From a bacterium (GTDB lineage Bacteria > Planctomycetota > UBA1135 > UBA2386): a DNA stretch of 64,000 bases. Below the pieces are notes generated by a model that ran no database searches, had not been told where the DNA came from, and saw only the letters and a program-made list of their open reading frames with translations. The position numbers and the translations under genes were made by a program. Each line of letters starts with the position of its first letter. The first letter of the stretch is position 1. The stretch lies in assembly GCA_024743115.1 (NCBI GenBank), contig JANSXC010000025.1:1-64000 (forward strand), read 5' to 3'. Positions 44,301 through 53,231 of the stretch are shown here, one piece after another.

Positions 44301-44770
44301 GCCTGGCCCTCCCGGCATACGGCGGCCGTGCCGAACTCTATCTCGGTGAACGCCAGTTCTGGCGCGAGCGCGACGCCGACGCGAGGGCGCACTTCGGTCG
44401 CGCCCGCGAGCTCGCCATCGCGGGCAACGACCGCCTCGGCGAGGCGATGGCCCGCTGCTACCTCGCCCGGCTCGGCGCCGACGACGCCGATCTGCCCGCA
44501 CTAGTCGATCGCCTCGCGATGCCTGCGGTGCAGGCCAACTGGCTCCTCGCAGGCGCCGCCGGCGGCGCGCTCCCGCCGGCAGCACGCGAGATGCTGGAAG
44601 CGCTCGCCCGCTCGCAGGACCTGCCGCTGTTTCAGCACCTGCGGATTCTGCTCCTCGTCGAGCGGCCCGCCTCGGCCCGGTCCCTGGTCCGGACCATCGC
44701 CGAACGCATCCCGGAACGCCGCGCCCGGCGCCGTTTTCGCCGCTTGTGGCCGGATGGGGCCAGAATCTGA
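41399..44770 (+). CDS. Serine/threonine kinase fused to degenerate AAA-type ATPase module and TPR region
   Basis: The protein has 1123 residues if it starts at the GTG at 41399. An ATG at 41363 would overlap the divergent cysS start codon and is less likely. The N-terminal Hanks-type kinase (~28-305) has a glycine loop GSGSSGTV (37-44), Lys65, HRDVKPEN (161-168), DLG in place of DFG (181-183) and APE (213-215). Next comes an AAA_16-like module (VPFVGRRKERVRL) with a P-loop-like GPRGIGRR (368-375) lacking the usual Lys-Ser/Thr. Helical TPR-like repeats fill the C-terminal half. The plan resembles PknK/STAND-type signalling proteins. No membrane segment is apparent. Confidence 0.87.
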   Translation: MSEESQTNKPVATAQQLAARRYAAAAAGRFELRGELGSGSSGTVHHARLLRPYGELPTGHEVAIKFLRVDLPADERALERFRSEGELGRKLRHRNLAMIHGIETVATDAGEVTYLVMQFVAGTTLRGFLAETHRAVEDLSRRIGADAALGLHALHQKGFVHRDVKPENLILTPESELKIVDLGLVRPFGTGRGGSGSSVTSGFGLAGSVAYAAPESLRGERAGPRSDLYSLGVVLYEVTTGEHPFTDCVTADAMIDAHLNREPQPAAHLRPSVSPLLARILADLLRKDPDRRPRDAAELARILRQGEGSDYWRRLETHEPVQASRRRLLRMRRPAEVPFVGRRKERVRLGRALAAAHAGTGAVLVVHGPRGIGRRRLCDHMMEQWLETNQPPLLLGGEADRELGHAEPFAGALLDLLLRGDERTTPQAEARAISAAQALLELGPDDATATAAVALGTSSEAPEVRADRLATALIRLASPRRPIVIRVDHAEQLDTSGRLVLQRLQNAITTTALLLLLTTESDQVTGTERLELIGLAEREFLAFGRALFADAAVADAEFADNFLLTAHQTFGGVPGHFTEALDHLVNTGRLRGRPGNYHDLQPGTDLDPAPDHLDRFAQRIRSLEPEQRDVLSAAAVLGRRCQLADLVHLTGRPELAVLETLSLFRGRIVRAQAGEVWFRHRQFVRVLLENIPPRRRSELHLEAATWLRRQDAGPLAIGLHHSQALDHAGALEPLLDGLEELVQSSSRRTALRIAGRLAVHFRHVQQSPSSNRLRLRFLLLQAEARKNNGQPAAAIKSYRGAEQLARELGDIESSAAARVGIAARELSNGHLLAAIAMLEAVHDDLRGTTGSRGERIAASAHGLHGRILLYQGDAADGHRHLQAALALLDPTDDELRCQLRIDLARLEALQHHYPTALKTLQRVDKDPGARHLPRVRLRLNLYRGHTRLLLGDEDAVQDLRAAIDEAERLALPAYGGRAELYLGERQFWRERDADARAHFGRARELAIAGNDRLGEAMARCYLARLGADDADLPALVDRLAMPAVQANWLLAGAAGGALPPAAREMLEALARSQDLPLFQHLRILLLVERPASARSLVRTIAERIPERRARRRFRRLWPDGARI

Positions 44771-44805
44771 GACCATTCCGAACCCGGCCCGCGTAACTCC
44801 GCATA

Positions 44806-47208
44806 GTGCATCGGGTTCTCATCATCCTGCTCGCGGTGGCCCTCCTGGCCGTCGGCCTCGGCAGCTACCTGCTCCTGAGCGGCGACGAGCAACCCGTCGA
44901 AGTGGGTTCGGGCAATGGCGCCGGGAATCACGCCCATGACCGCGAGGGCCCGCGTGCGGCCCCGGCCGCGGGCCAGCTCGCCCCGAATCAGCACCTGCCC
45001 GGCAGCTCGGGGGCGGTGGAACCAGGAACCCGCGATGCCACCGGCGCGACGGCCAGCCCCGCACGGCTCCGGATCGAGGTGGCGACGCCCCGCGCCGAAC
45101 TCGCAGTCGATCTCGAACTGCTGCTGTGGCACGGCCCAGGCCCCGCGATCACCGCGGCGACGAATGCCCAAGGGATCGCGACCTTCGTCGTGCCGCTGCC
45201 CGACGGGCCGACGACGGCGTTCATCAGCGCGGCGGCCGGCCAGCCGCTCGCCGTCGACCTCGCGCCCGGCGGCCAGTTCGAGGCGGTGCTACGCCTCGAA
45301 GCCGTCGCGTTCGCCGCGGGGCGCGTCTTCGCGAGCGACGGTCGACTGCTCCCCGACGCCGAACTCGTCGTGCTCGCAGACCACGCCAGGCATCCCGGCG
45401 AACCCGACCCCGCGCGCCGGCCGCTGCGGATCGGCCGGACCCGCGCCGACGGCACGTTCCGCGTGCCGCTGTTCGGCGCCGGCTACCTCGGCGCCCGGCA
45501 TCGCGACTTCGGCGCCGCGTCGATGCAGCATACGCTGACTCTGCCACGGGACCCATCAACGGGCATCGCGCGCGTCGACTTCGAACTCGGCACGAGCACC
45601 CTGCCCGTCGTCGGACTGGTGGTCGACGCCGCCGGCCGAGCGGTCGCGAGCGCCCGAGTGCGGCTGTCGCCGTGCCAAAGCGGCGGCACGATCATCAGGC
45701 GGGCTGGCGCTCCCCTGCCCGGCGCGCCGGTCGACCTCGTCACGGATCGCCGCGGCCGCTTCGAGGCGCGCGGGCTCCCACCCGGCCCGTGTTACGTCGA
45801 GGTGCTGGCGGCAGCCACACGCCCCGCCCAGTGCGCGGCCCAGTTCTTCGACGTCCCGGCCCGCGAGCGCGGGGATTGGCGCATTCAGACCAGTGCGGCC
45901 GCGACCGTGTTCGGGACCGCCGGCACGGCGAGCGGCTCTCCGCTCGCCGCCAGGGTCCAGATCGGTGCACCGGGAGATCTGCTGTTCTGCGAAGCGTCGA
46001 CCCCACGAAACGGCGAGTTCGAACTCTTCCCCCTGCCAGCCGGCCGGCGGCGCCTCGTGGCCCAGCCACTCGGCTCGCCAGGAACGAGCGATCGTCGCGA
46101 GGTGACGACCATCCTGACACTCGGCGCCGGCCGATCAGTGCGCTGGGATCCACGCTTCCCGCCGGCCGGGGCGGGCCTCGAAGTCCACGGCCGCGTGCGC
46201 GACGAGCACGATCGGCCGCTGGCGAACTGGACGATCGTCGCCCGCCAGCACGAATCCGCACGAACGGTACAGGTCATGACCGACCTGTCGGGCAGTTTCC
46301 GGATCCCGTCTGAACGCGACGCACGCTTCGATCTGCTGGCCTACGCGCCAAACGCGGCGCCGACCGGCTTTGCAGCCGCGACCCGGCGGGACGTCACCGC
46401 CGCCGACGGACCGACGCTGCTCGTCGTCCCCCGAAACGCGGCCGGAGCCACGGTCCGCGGCCAACTCCGCACCAGGGACGGCGAACCGGTGCCGGGCAAG
46501 ATCTCCTGCTGGCACAACGACCGCCAACAGACCGTTCATCTCGCCGCGGACGAGCACGGCGCGTTCGAGTTCACCAACGTGCCTCCGGGCACAGCCGTAC
46601 TGCTGTTCACCTACGAACGGTTCGTCGCCCCGGCGCGCCGGCTCGACCTGCAACCGGCCCAGCAACTCGAACTCGGAACGATCACGATGGCCGAGGGCGC
46701 CAGCGTGTCGGGCCGCGTCACGCGCATGGACGGCAGCAGCCCGGACGCGATGGAAGTCGCGATCATCACGGGCACGGACGGCCAACACCTGCCCGGCGGC
46801 TACGTCGCAGGCGAGTACCGTTTCGGCTCGGTGCCGGCCGGCCGCCACCGACTGCTCGTCTCCGGCCCGGGTATCGCCGCCGCGGCCGTCGCGCTCGACG
46901 TCACCGCGGGAACCGACCTGCAGCAGGACATTCGCGTCGCCCGTGGCATCAAGCGCACGATCCGGGTTCACAGCCCGCTCGGTGACGCAGGCTGGATCAC
47001 GCTCGCCCTGCGCCAGCCGGGTCAACCGTTCACGGCGATGCTCGGTCAACCGCTGCCCGCCAATCGCCTGCTCGAGTTCGAGGCCTGCATGACCGCCGGC
47101 ACCTGGCAGGCCGTGGCGTGGGATTCCGAAGGCCGCGAGGCCCGGGCCAACGTGACGTTCACCGCCGGTGCCACGGCACCGATCCAGCTCGTACTGAAGA
47201 GTCGCTGA
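44806..47208 (+). CDS. Large membrane-anchored carboxypeptidase-regulatory-like repeat protein (second)
   Basis: The protein has 800 residues, with a GTG start (44806) 35 bp after the kinase gene. An N-terminal transmembrane anchor (VLIILLAVALLAVGLGSYLLL) and a Gly/Ala/Pro linker (30-85) precede several beta-sandwich units. Repeat-like motifs are VVDAAGRAVASARVRLS, TDRRGRFEARGLPPG, VRDEHDRPLANWTIVA and LRTRDGEPVPGKIS. These are carboxypeptidase-regulatory-like folds. No enzymatic domain is seen. It resembles the 946-residue protein at 23055 in plan. Location after the kinase suggests co-transcription, and the kinase might regulate its expression or export; this is inference. Confidence 0.75.
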   Translation: MHRVLIILLAVALLAVGLGSYLLLSGDEQPVEVGSGNGAGNHAHDREGPRAAPAAGQLAPNQHLPGSSGAVEPGTRDATGATASPARLRIEVATPRAELAVDLELLLWHGPGPAITAATNAQGIATFVVPLPDGPTTAFISAAAGQPLAVDLAPGGQFEAVLRLEAVAFAAGRVFASDGRLLPDAELVVLADHARHPGEPDPARRPLRIGRTRADGTFRVPLFGAGYLGARHRDFGAASMQHTLTLPRDPSTGIARVDFELGTSTLPVVGLVVDAAGRAVASARVRLSPCQSGGTIIRRAGAPLPGAPVDLVTDRRGRFEARGLPPGPCYVEVLAAATRPAQCAAQFFDVPARERGDWRIQTSAAATVFGTAGTASGSPLAARVQIGAPGDLLFCEASTPRNGEFELFPLPAGRRRLVAQPLGSPGTSDRREVTTILTLGAGRSVRWDPRFPPAGAGLEVHGRVRDEHDRPLANWTIVARQHESARTVQVMTDLSGSFRIPSERDARFDLLAYAPNAAPTGFAAATRRDVTAADGPTLLVVPRNAAGATVRGQLRTRDGEPVPGKISCWHNDRQQTVHLAADEHGAFEFTNVPPGTAVLLFTYERFVAPARRLDLQPAQQLELGTITMAEGASVSGRVTRMDGSSPDAMEVAIITGTDGQHLPGGYVAGEYRFGSVPAGRHRLLVSGPGIAAAAVALDVTAGTDLQQDIRVARGIKRTIRVHSPLGDAGWITLALRQPGQPFTAMLGQPLPANRLLEFEACMTAGTWQAVAWDSEGREARANVTFTAGATAPIQLVLKSR

Positions 47209-47342
47209 GGCGCCTGCGACCGCCCTGGCTCCATCCCGCCGCGTCAACGTAAATACAGCGCTGACAAACCTCCGGCGACCCGAGACGGAATAGCACGAGG
47301 GCCGTGACAGGCCCGCGCCACGGTGCGAACATCACGCCCGTC
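47209..47342 (+). promoter_or_regulatory. Intergenic region upstream of the heme/DUF1549 operon
   Basis: This 134 bp non-coding stretch is relatively AT-rich around cgtaaatacagcgctgaca and probably carries the promoter of the three-gene operon that begins at 47343. No clear -35/-10 pair or terminator hairpin for the upstream gene was found by eye. Confidence 0.3.
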
Positions 47343-50300
47343 ATGACGATGTCGTCCCGCCAGGCTCTTGCCCCCGTGCTGGCCGTGCTAACGATGGCTG
47401 CCGCGGGTGCGCTGCTCACGGTCGCCGTGAGCGCCCAGACCGCACCCGACCGCCGCGCCACGTCCGATCAGGGCGCCGCCCCCGCGGTACGCTTCGGTCG
47501 CGATATCCGGCCGATCCTGTCGGACAAGTGCTTCCGCTGCCACGGCCCCGATGCCGGGACCCGCGCGGCCGACCTGCGACTCGACGTGCGCGCAGCCGCC
47601 GTCGCGGACCGCGACGGTGGCGCCGCGATCGTGCCGGGCAACCCGGAAGAAAGCCTTCTCTGGCATCGCGTCACGGCCACCGACAGCGGCGAACGCATGC
47701 CGCCGCCGGAATCCCAGAAGCCGGCCCTCACGGCCGCGGAACTCGCGCTCGTGCGCACGTGGATCGCCGCGGGAGCGCCGTACGAAGAACACTGGTCGTT
47801 CACACCGCCGCAGCGACCGGCCGTGCCCGCGACCGGAACGGACTGGGCTCGCAATCCGATCGACCAATTCGTGCGAGCTGAGCTCGCACGCCGTGGCCTG
47901 TCGCCGAACCCCGAGGCATCGGCCGAGACGCTCGCCCGACGCGCATTCCTCGTGCTGACCGGTCTGCCACCGACCCCGGACGAGCTCGCGGGCTTCCTCG
48001 CCGATGAACGCCCGGACGCATTCGACCGCCTCGTCGACCGCCTGCTCGACGCCGAGCCCTACCGCACGCGCCACGCGGAACACTTCGCGGGACCGTGGCT
48101 CGACGCAGCCCGCTACGCCGACACCTGCGGCATCCACATGGACGCGGGCCGCCAGATCTGGCCGTGGCGCGACTGGCTGCTACGGGCCCTCGCGGATGAC
48201 AAGCCGTTCAACGAGTTCGTCGTCGAGCAACTCGCTGGCGATCTCATCCCCGAGGCCACTGCGGCGCAGCGCGTCGCGACCGGCTTCCTGCGCAGTCACG
48301 TCACGACGGACGAGGGAGGCGCAATCGATCAGGAATACCTCGTCGAGTACGCCGCCGAACGAACCGCAACGGTCGGCAGCGTGTTCCTCGGCCTGACCGT
48401 CGGCTGCGCGCGCTGCCACGACCACAAGTTCGATCCGATCAGCCAGCGCGACTACTTCGGGCTGTTCGCGTATTTCTACAACAACGACGAACCCGGCCTC
48501 TACCGGCAGTCACGCAACGTCAACCGCGCACTCGAGCCGTTCCTCGAGGTCCCGAGCGCCGCACAGCTCGCCGAGCGCGAACGCCTGACGCAAGAACTCG
48601 CAGCAGCCGAGGCCGACCTCGTCACCGAGGATCCGGCCGAAGCCGATCAGCGCGCCGCATTCTTCGCGGACCTCGAACGCGCGAGCGGCATCGCCTGGCC
48701 CGAGGTCACGTTGCTCAGCGCGACGAGCGCAGGTGGCGCAACGATGCGGCAACAGCCGGACGGCTCCGTGCTCGTGAGCGGCGTCAACCCCGAGCAGGAC
48801 ACGCACGAACTCGTGCTGCACGCCGGCGCCGGTGAGCTTCGCCTGCTCTGCCTCGAGGCCATTCCGGATGCGAGCCTGCCCGCGGGCAAGGTCGGTCGCT
48901 CGGCCAACGGCAACGTCGTACTCGGCGCCGTGGAAATCGCTGCCCGACCCGCCGGCAGCCGCGAGGAATGGCGCACGATCCCGCTCGCCTGGGCGATCGC
49001 CGACGTCGAGCAGGAGAACGGGGACTTCCGCGTCGTCAACGCGCTCGCAAACAACGGCCGCGGCTGGGCCGTCGCCGCCCACACGACCGAACCGAGCCGA
49101 CGCCGCGCGCTGTTCCTCGCGGACACGAGCTTCGGCGATGCGCGCGGCACGGAGATTCGCGTCCGCCTGCACTACGACAGCATCCACGACCGCCACGTCT
49201 TCGGCCGGTTCCGGCTTCATGTCGGAACGATCGCCGAGCCCATGCTCGCGCGCCTGCCGGTCGCCACGAGCGGCATCTACAAGACGGCGCCATTCGCAGG
49301 CACGCGTGAGTCGCTCTACGACGAAGCGCACGGCCCCGAAACCTCGCCGCGCATCGATCTCGCCGGCCGCTGGGGCAAGCGGCGCTGGCGTCATGACGAC
49401 AAGCTGCGCTTCGGTACGGTGCACGCCCTCTCCAACAAGCTGGGCGCAACGTTCGTCGGCCACGAGGTGTACGCGCCGACCCCACGACGCTTGACCGCGC
49501 ACCTCGGCAGCGACGACGGCTTCCAGGTGCATGTCGGCGGCAAGCAGGTCGGCGAGCGTCGGGTCGATCGCGGCGTCGCGGCAGATCAGGACACGATCGA
49601 GTTCGAGGTCGCGCGCGGCCCCCAGGCCGTGGTGCTCGAAATCATCAACACGGGCGGTGCCGCCGGCTTCTACTGGCGGCACGAGGAAGGTTCGGAGGTC
49701 CTCGACGGCGCGATGCGCCACTGGCTGTTCCCCGCGGCGACCCGGGACGCGGCTCTCGTCGCCCGACTCGAGGACGCCTGGCGCGCCCGCTACTCACCGG
49801 GCTACGCCGCCCGCAAGGCGCGCATCGCGACCGCCGAGGCCGCGCTGAAGGAACTCGAGTCCGCGACGCCGCGGACAATGGTCATGAGCGAACGCACCGA
49901 GCGCCGCCCGACCTTCGTGCTCATGCGCGGCGAGTACGACAAGCCCGACGAGTCGCAGCCGATGCAGCCGCAGCTGCCCGCGATGTTCGGCGTAGCGGCC
50001 GAGACCGGGCCACGCGATCGCCTCGCGCTCGCACGCTGGCTGGTCTCGGACGACAACCCGCTGCTCCATCGCGTCGCGGTGAATCGGCTGTTCGAGTTCG
50101 TGTTCGGCACCGGCATCGTGCGCACGAGCGAGGACTTCGGCCTGCAGGGCGAGTGGCCTTCCCACCCGGAGCTACTCGACTGGCTCGTGCTCGAGTTCCG
50201 CGCCCGCGGCACGAGCATGCGCGAGATGCTGCGAATGCTCGTGAAGAGCGCAACGTTCCGACAGGACTCGCGCCGCAATCTCGCAGCCGCCGCGCAGGAC

Positions 50301-50963
50301 GGCGACAACCGGCTGCTCGCGTGGTTCCCGCGCCGACGGCTCACGGCGGAGGCCATCCGCGATCAAGCGCTCTACACGAGCGGGCTGCTGGTCGAACGCG
50401 TCGGCGGCCCGAGCGTCAAGCCGTACCAGCCCGCCGGACTCTGGCGCGAGGTCGCGATGGTGCAATCCAACACGCGCAACTTCGTGCGCGACGACGGCGA
50501 GGCGCTCTGGCGCCGCAGCCTCTACACGTACTGGAAGCGCGCGTGCCCGCCGCCAACCCTGCTGACGTTTGACGCGCCGACCCGCGAGTTCTGCACGATC
50601 CGGCGATCGACCACCAACACGCCTCTGCAAGCACTCGCGCTCTGGAACGACGAACAGTTCGTCGAGTCCGCGCGCGCACTTGCCCAACGGACGCTCGCGC
50701 ACCCGGGCGACGACCGCGCACGACTGCGGCAGATGCACCGCCGCTGCACCGGTCACGACCTCGACGGTGTCCGACTCGACCGTGCCCTGGCGACGCTTCA
50801 ACAGCTGCGCCGCCGCTACCACGCCGCCCCCGCCGACGCGGAGGCCCTGCTCGCAGCCGGCGACTCGCCACGGGACCCGACGATCCCGGCGCCGGAACAC
50901 GCCGCCTATCTGCTCCTCGCGAACGCGTTCCTCAACCTCGACGCCACGCTCTACATCGACTGA
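47343..50963 (+). CDS. Heme-binding PSD1/DUF1549/DUF1553 protein of Planctomycetota type
   Basis: The protein has 1206 residues (start ATG 47343, chosen for its signal peptide; ATG 47349 is possible). After the signal peptide comes a cytochrome-c-like domain with CFRCH heme motif (63-67) and MPPPES. A DUF1549 region follows with HFAGPWLDAARYADTCG, and CARCHDHKFDPI, a second CxxCH. In the middle is an inserted PA14-like beta domain (HLGSDDGFQVHVGGKQVG). The DUF1553 region follows with ARWLVSDDNPLLHRVAVNRL, FEFVFGTGIVRTSEDFGLQG and FCTIRRSTTNTPLQALALWND. Such proteins are abundant in Planctomycetota and their function is unknown. The next gene starts 3 bp downstream. Confidence 0.92.
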   Translation: MTMSSRQALAPVLAVLTMAAAGALLTVAVSAQTAPDRRATSDQGAAPAVRFGRDIRPILSDKCFRCHGPDAGTRAADLRLDVRAAAVADRDGGAAIVPGNPEESLLWHRVTATDSGERMPPPESQKPALTAAELALVRTWIAAGAPYEEHWSFTPPQRPAVPATGTDWARNPIDQFVRAELARRGLSPNPEASAETLARRAFLVLTGLPPTPDELAGFLADERPDAFDRLVDRLLDAEPYRTRHAEHFAGPWLDAARYADTCGIHMDAGRQIWPWRDWLLRALADDKPFNEFVVEQLAGDLIPEATAAQRVATGFLRSHVTTDEGGAIDQEYLVEYAAERTATVGSVFLGLTVGCARCHDHKFDPISQRDYFGLFAYFYNNDEPGLYRQSRNVNRALEPFLEVPSAAQLAERERLTQELAAAEADLVTEDPAEADQRAAFFADLERASGIAWPEVTLLSATSAGGATMRQQPDGSVLVSGVNPEQDTHELVLHAGAGELRLLCLEAIPDASLPAGKVGRSANGNVVLGAVEIAARPAGSREEWRTIPLAWAIADVEQENGDFRVVNALANNGRGWAVAAHTTEPSRRRALFLADTSFGDARGTEIRVRLHYDSIHDRHVFGRFRLHVGTIAEPMLARLPVATSGIYKTAPFAGTRESLYDEAHGPETSPRIDLAGRWGKRRWRHDDKLRFGTVHALSNKLGATFVGHEVYAPTPRRLTAHLGSDDGFQVHVGGKQVGERRVDRGVAADQDTIEFEVARGPQAVVLEIINTGGAAGFYWRHEEGSEVLDGAMRHWLFPAATRDAALVARLEDAWRARYSPGYAARKARIATAEAALKELESATPRTMVMSERTERRPTFVLMRGEYDKPDESQPMQPQLPAMFGVAAETGPRDRLALARWLVSDDNPLLHRVAVNRLFEFVFGTGIVRTSEDFGLQGEWPSHPELLDWLVLEFRARGTSMREMLRMLVKSATFRQDSRRNLAAAAQDGDNRLLAWFPRRRLTAEAIRDQALYTSGLLVERVGGPSVKPYQPAGLWREVAMVQSNTRNFVRDDGEALWRRSLYTYWKRACPPPTLLTFDAPTREFCTIRRSTTNTPLQALALWNDEQFVESARALAQRTLAHPGDDRARLRQMHRRCTGHDLDGVRLDRALATLQQLRRRYHAAPADAEALLAAGDSPRDPTIPAPEHAAYLLLANAFLNLDATLYID

Positions 50964-50966
50964 CCC

Positions 50967-52400
50967 ATGACCGCTCAGGACCTCGCGCGACTTCTCACCC
51001 GCCGCCGTTTCTTCGGGCGGTCGGCGACCTCGGTAGCCGGAGCCCTCGGCGCCATGAGCTTCGCGACCGGCAACGACGAGGATCGCGCCGGGCCCAAGCC
51101 CCACTTCGCGGGCAAGGCCAAGCGTGTCATCTCGTTGCACATGGAGGGCGGTCCGAGCCAGCTCGACCTGTTCGACTACAAGCCGAAGCTTCGGGAACGC
51201 TTCGACGAAGACCTGCCCGACTCGGTCCGCAACGGCCAGCGCCTCACGGGCATGACGTCGGGACAGTCGCGCTTCCCGGTGGCGCCGTCGATGTTCCGCT
51301 TCAAGCGCTGGGACAACGGCCACGACGGGGTCTACATCAGCGAGCTCATGCCGCACCTCGGCAGCGTCGCCAAAGAGCTCTGCGTCGTGCAGAGCGTGCA
51401 CACCGAGGCCATCAATCACGAACCCGCGATCACGTTCGTGCAGACCGGCACGCAGCAACCGGGCCGCCCGAGCCTCGGCGCCTGGGCGAGCTACGGTCTC
51501 GGCAGCGACAACCGCGACTTGCCGACGTTCGTCGTGATGATCACGCAGGGCTTCGGCAACATGCAGGCGCTCGCGGCACGCTTCTGGGGCAGCGGCTTCC
51601 TGCCGAGCGAGCACCAGGGCTGCAAGCTCCGGTCGAGCGGCGACCCGGTCCTGTTCCTGCGCGACCCGGCTGGCGTCACGCGCCGGGACCGCCGCGCGAT
51701 GCTGGACCTCGTTGCCGAGTTCGCCGAAGCGGAGGCCAGGCAGACGATGGACCCCGAGATCCAGGCACGCCTCGCGCAGCAGGAGATGGCCTACCGGATG
51801 CAGATGTCGGTGCCCGAACTCACCGACTTGCGCGACGAGCCGGAATCGACGTTCGCGCTCTACGGCGAGGAAGCCCGCAAGCCCGGGACGTTCGCGAGTT
51901 CGTGCCTGCTCGCCCGGCGCCTCGCCGAGCGCGGCGTCCGATTCACGCAGCTCTACATGCGCGGCTGGGACCAGCACGGCAACCTGCCGAACGAACTACG
52001 CAAGCAGTGCAAGGCTGTCGACCGCCCCATCGCGGCGCTGATCACGGACCTGCGCCGCCGCGGCATGCTCGACGAAACCCTCGTCACCTGGGGCGGCGAG
52101 TTCGGGCGCACGGTCTACAGCCAGGGCGGGCTGAGCACGACCAACTACGGCCGTGACCACCACCCGCGCTGCTTCACCGTATGGATGGCCGGCGGCGGCG
52201 TGAAGCCGGGCTTCCGGTACGGACGGTCCTGCGACTACGGCTACAACATCGTCGAGAATCCGGTCTCGGTACATGACTTGCATGCCACGATGCTGCACCT
52301 GATGGGGTTCGATCACGAACGCCTGATCTACCGCCACCAGGGCCGTGATTTCCGCCTCACCGACGTGTTCGGCAATGTCGTGACCGACCTCCTCGCATGA
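50967..52400 (+). CDS. DUF1501 protein (Tat-exported)
   Basis: The protein has 477 residues. A twin-arginine signal (LLTRRRFFGRSATSVAGALGA) marks export of a folded protein. The DUF1501 core has ISLHMEGGPSQLDLFDYKP, the internal HTEAINHEPAIT and the C-terminal TWGGEFGRT. These proteins share a sulfatase/alkaline phosphatase-like fold and in Planctomycetota nearly always follow a PSD1/DUF1549/DUF1553 gene, as here. The pair is thought to work together outside the cytoplasm, probably in polymer degradation, but no activity is proven. The stop overlaps the next start (ATGA). Confidence 0.93.
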   Translation: MTAQDLARLLTRRRFFGRSATSVAGALGAMSFATGNDEDRAGPKPHFAGKAKRVISLHMEGGPSQLDLFDYKPKLRERFDEDLPDSVRNGQRLTGMTSGQSRFPVAPSMFRFKRWDNGHDGVYISELMPHLGSVAKELCVVQSVHTEAINHEPAITFVQTGTQQPGRPSLGAWASYGLGSDNRDLPTFVVMITQGFGNMQALAARFWGSGFLPSEHQGCKLRSSGDPVLFLRDPAGVTRRDRRAMLDLVAEFAEAEARQTMDPEIQARLAQQEMAYRMQMSVPELTDLRDEPESTFALYGEEARKPGTFASSCLLARRLAERGVRFTQLYMRGWDQHGNLPNELRKQCKAVDRPIAALITDLRRRGMLDETLVTWGGEFGRTVYSQGGLSTTNYGRDHHPRCFTVWMAGGGVKPGFRYGRSCDYGYNIVENPVSVHDLHATMLHLMGFDHERLIYRHQGRDFRLTDVFGNVVTDLLA

Positions 52401-53200
52401 TCGCCAATCTGCTGCAAGACGACCCCTCGCCCTGGCTCCAGGCCCTCGGCCGCAGCCACCCCGTGGTTCTCCACCTGCCGCTCGGGCTCCTCCCGGGCAT
52501 GGTCCTACTCGAGTTCGGGGCCGCGATCCTGCGCCGCGACAACCCGCGCGGCGCCGTCGCGACCCTGGCCTGGCTGTGCGGAATCTGTGCAGCCCTGGCA
52601 ACGGTTTCCGGACTCCTGCTCGCAGGCGAGAACTCGTCCGAAGGCGAACTCGTCGGCAATCACAAGATCGCCGGAATCGTGCTCTCGGTGGTCTGCGTCC
52701 TCGCCGCGGTAGCCTCGTGCTTCCAGAAGCGCACGGCGTTCCGCGTCCTGTTGCTCGTCGCGTTCGCCGTGATGGTCCCGACCGGCCATCTCGGCGGCTC
52801 GATCACGCATGGCGAGGACTTCCTGTTCGAGCCGTTCGACCAGCAGAAGCCGCCTCAGCCGGCGGACACGCCGGACAGCGACAACACGCCGCCGACCGCC
52901 GCCCAGAGCGAGTTCCAACGCGTGATCGAACCGATCCTCGAACGCACGTGCACCAAGTGCCACAACCCGGACAAGACCAAGGGCGAACTGCTGCTGACGA
53001 CGAAGGCAGGCATCCTCGCGGGCGGCGAGTACGGGCCGGTGATCGTGCCGGGCAACCCCGACGAGAGCCCGTTGCTGCAGCGTTGCCTCTTGCCAATCGA
53101 CGACGACGAGCACATGCCGCCCGAGGGCAAACCGCAGCCGACCGAGTCGGAGATCGAAGCCCTGCGGCAATGGATCGCCGGCGGCGCGAAGTTCGAATAG
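52397..53200 (+). CDS. DUF2231-type membrane protein with C-terminal heme domain
   Basis: The protein has 267 residues. Four or so transmembrane helices form a DUF2231-like bundle (HPVVLHLPLGLLPGMVLLEF with conserved His, and LLVAFAVMVPTGHLGGSITHG). They are followed by a Pro-rich linker and a PSC1/cytochrome-c-like domain with CTKCH (heme attachment), PVIVPGNPDESPLL and MPPEGKPQPTESE. It is probably an inner-membrane electron carrier linked to the two preceding proteins. The ATG overlaps the DUF1501 stop (ATGA). Confidence 0.85.
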   Translation: MIANLLQDDPSPWLQALGRSHPVVLHLPLGLLPGMVLLEFGAAILRRDNPRGAVATLAWLCGICAALATVSGLLLAGENSSEGELVGNHKIAGIVLSVVCVLAAVASCFQKRTAFRVLLLVAFAVMVPTGHLGGSITHGEDFLFEPFDQQKPPQPADTPDSDNTPPTAAQSEFQRVIEPILERTCTKCHNPDKTKGELLLTTKAGILAGGEYGPVIVPGNPDESPLLQRCLLPIDDDEHMPPEGKPQPTESEIEALRQWIAGGAKFE

Positions 53201-53231
53201 GCCCGAGCGAGCGGCCGGGTCGGCGCGACGA

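Noticed and set aside
50172-51977. A long minus-strand open frame (601 codons) across the DUF1553 and DUF1501 genes
   Set aside because: It spans the boundary of two well-supported plus-strand genes and shows no recognisable domain or signal.
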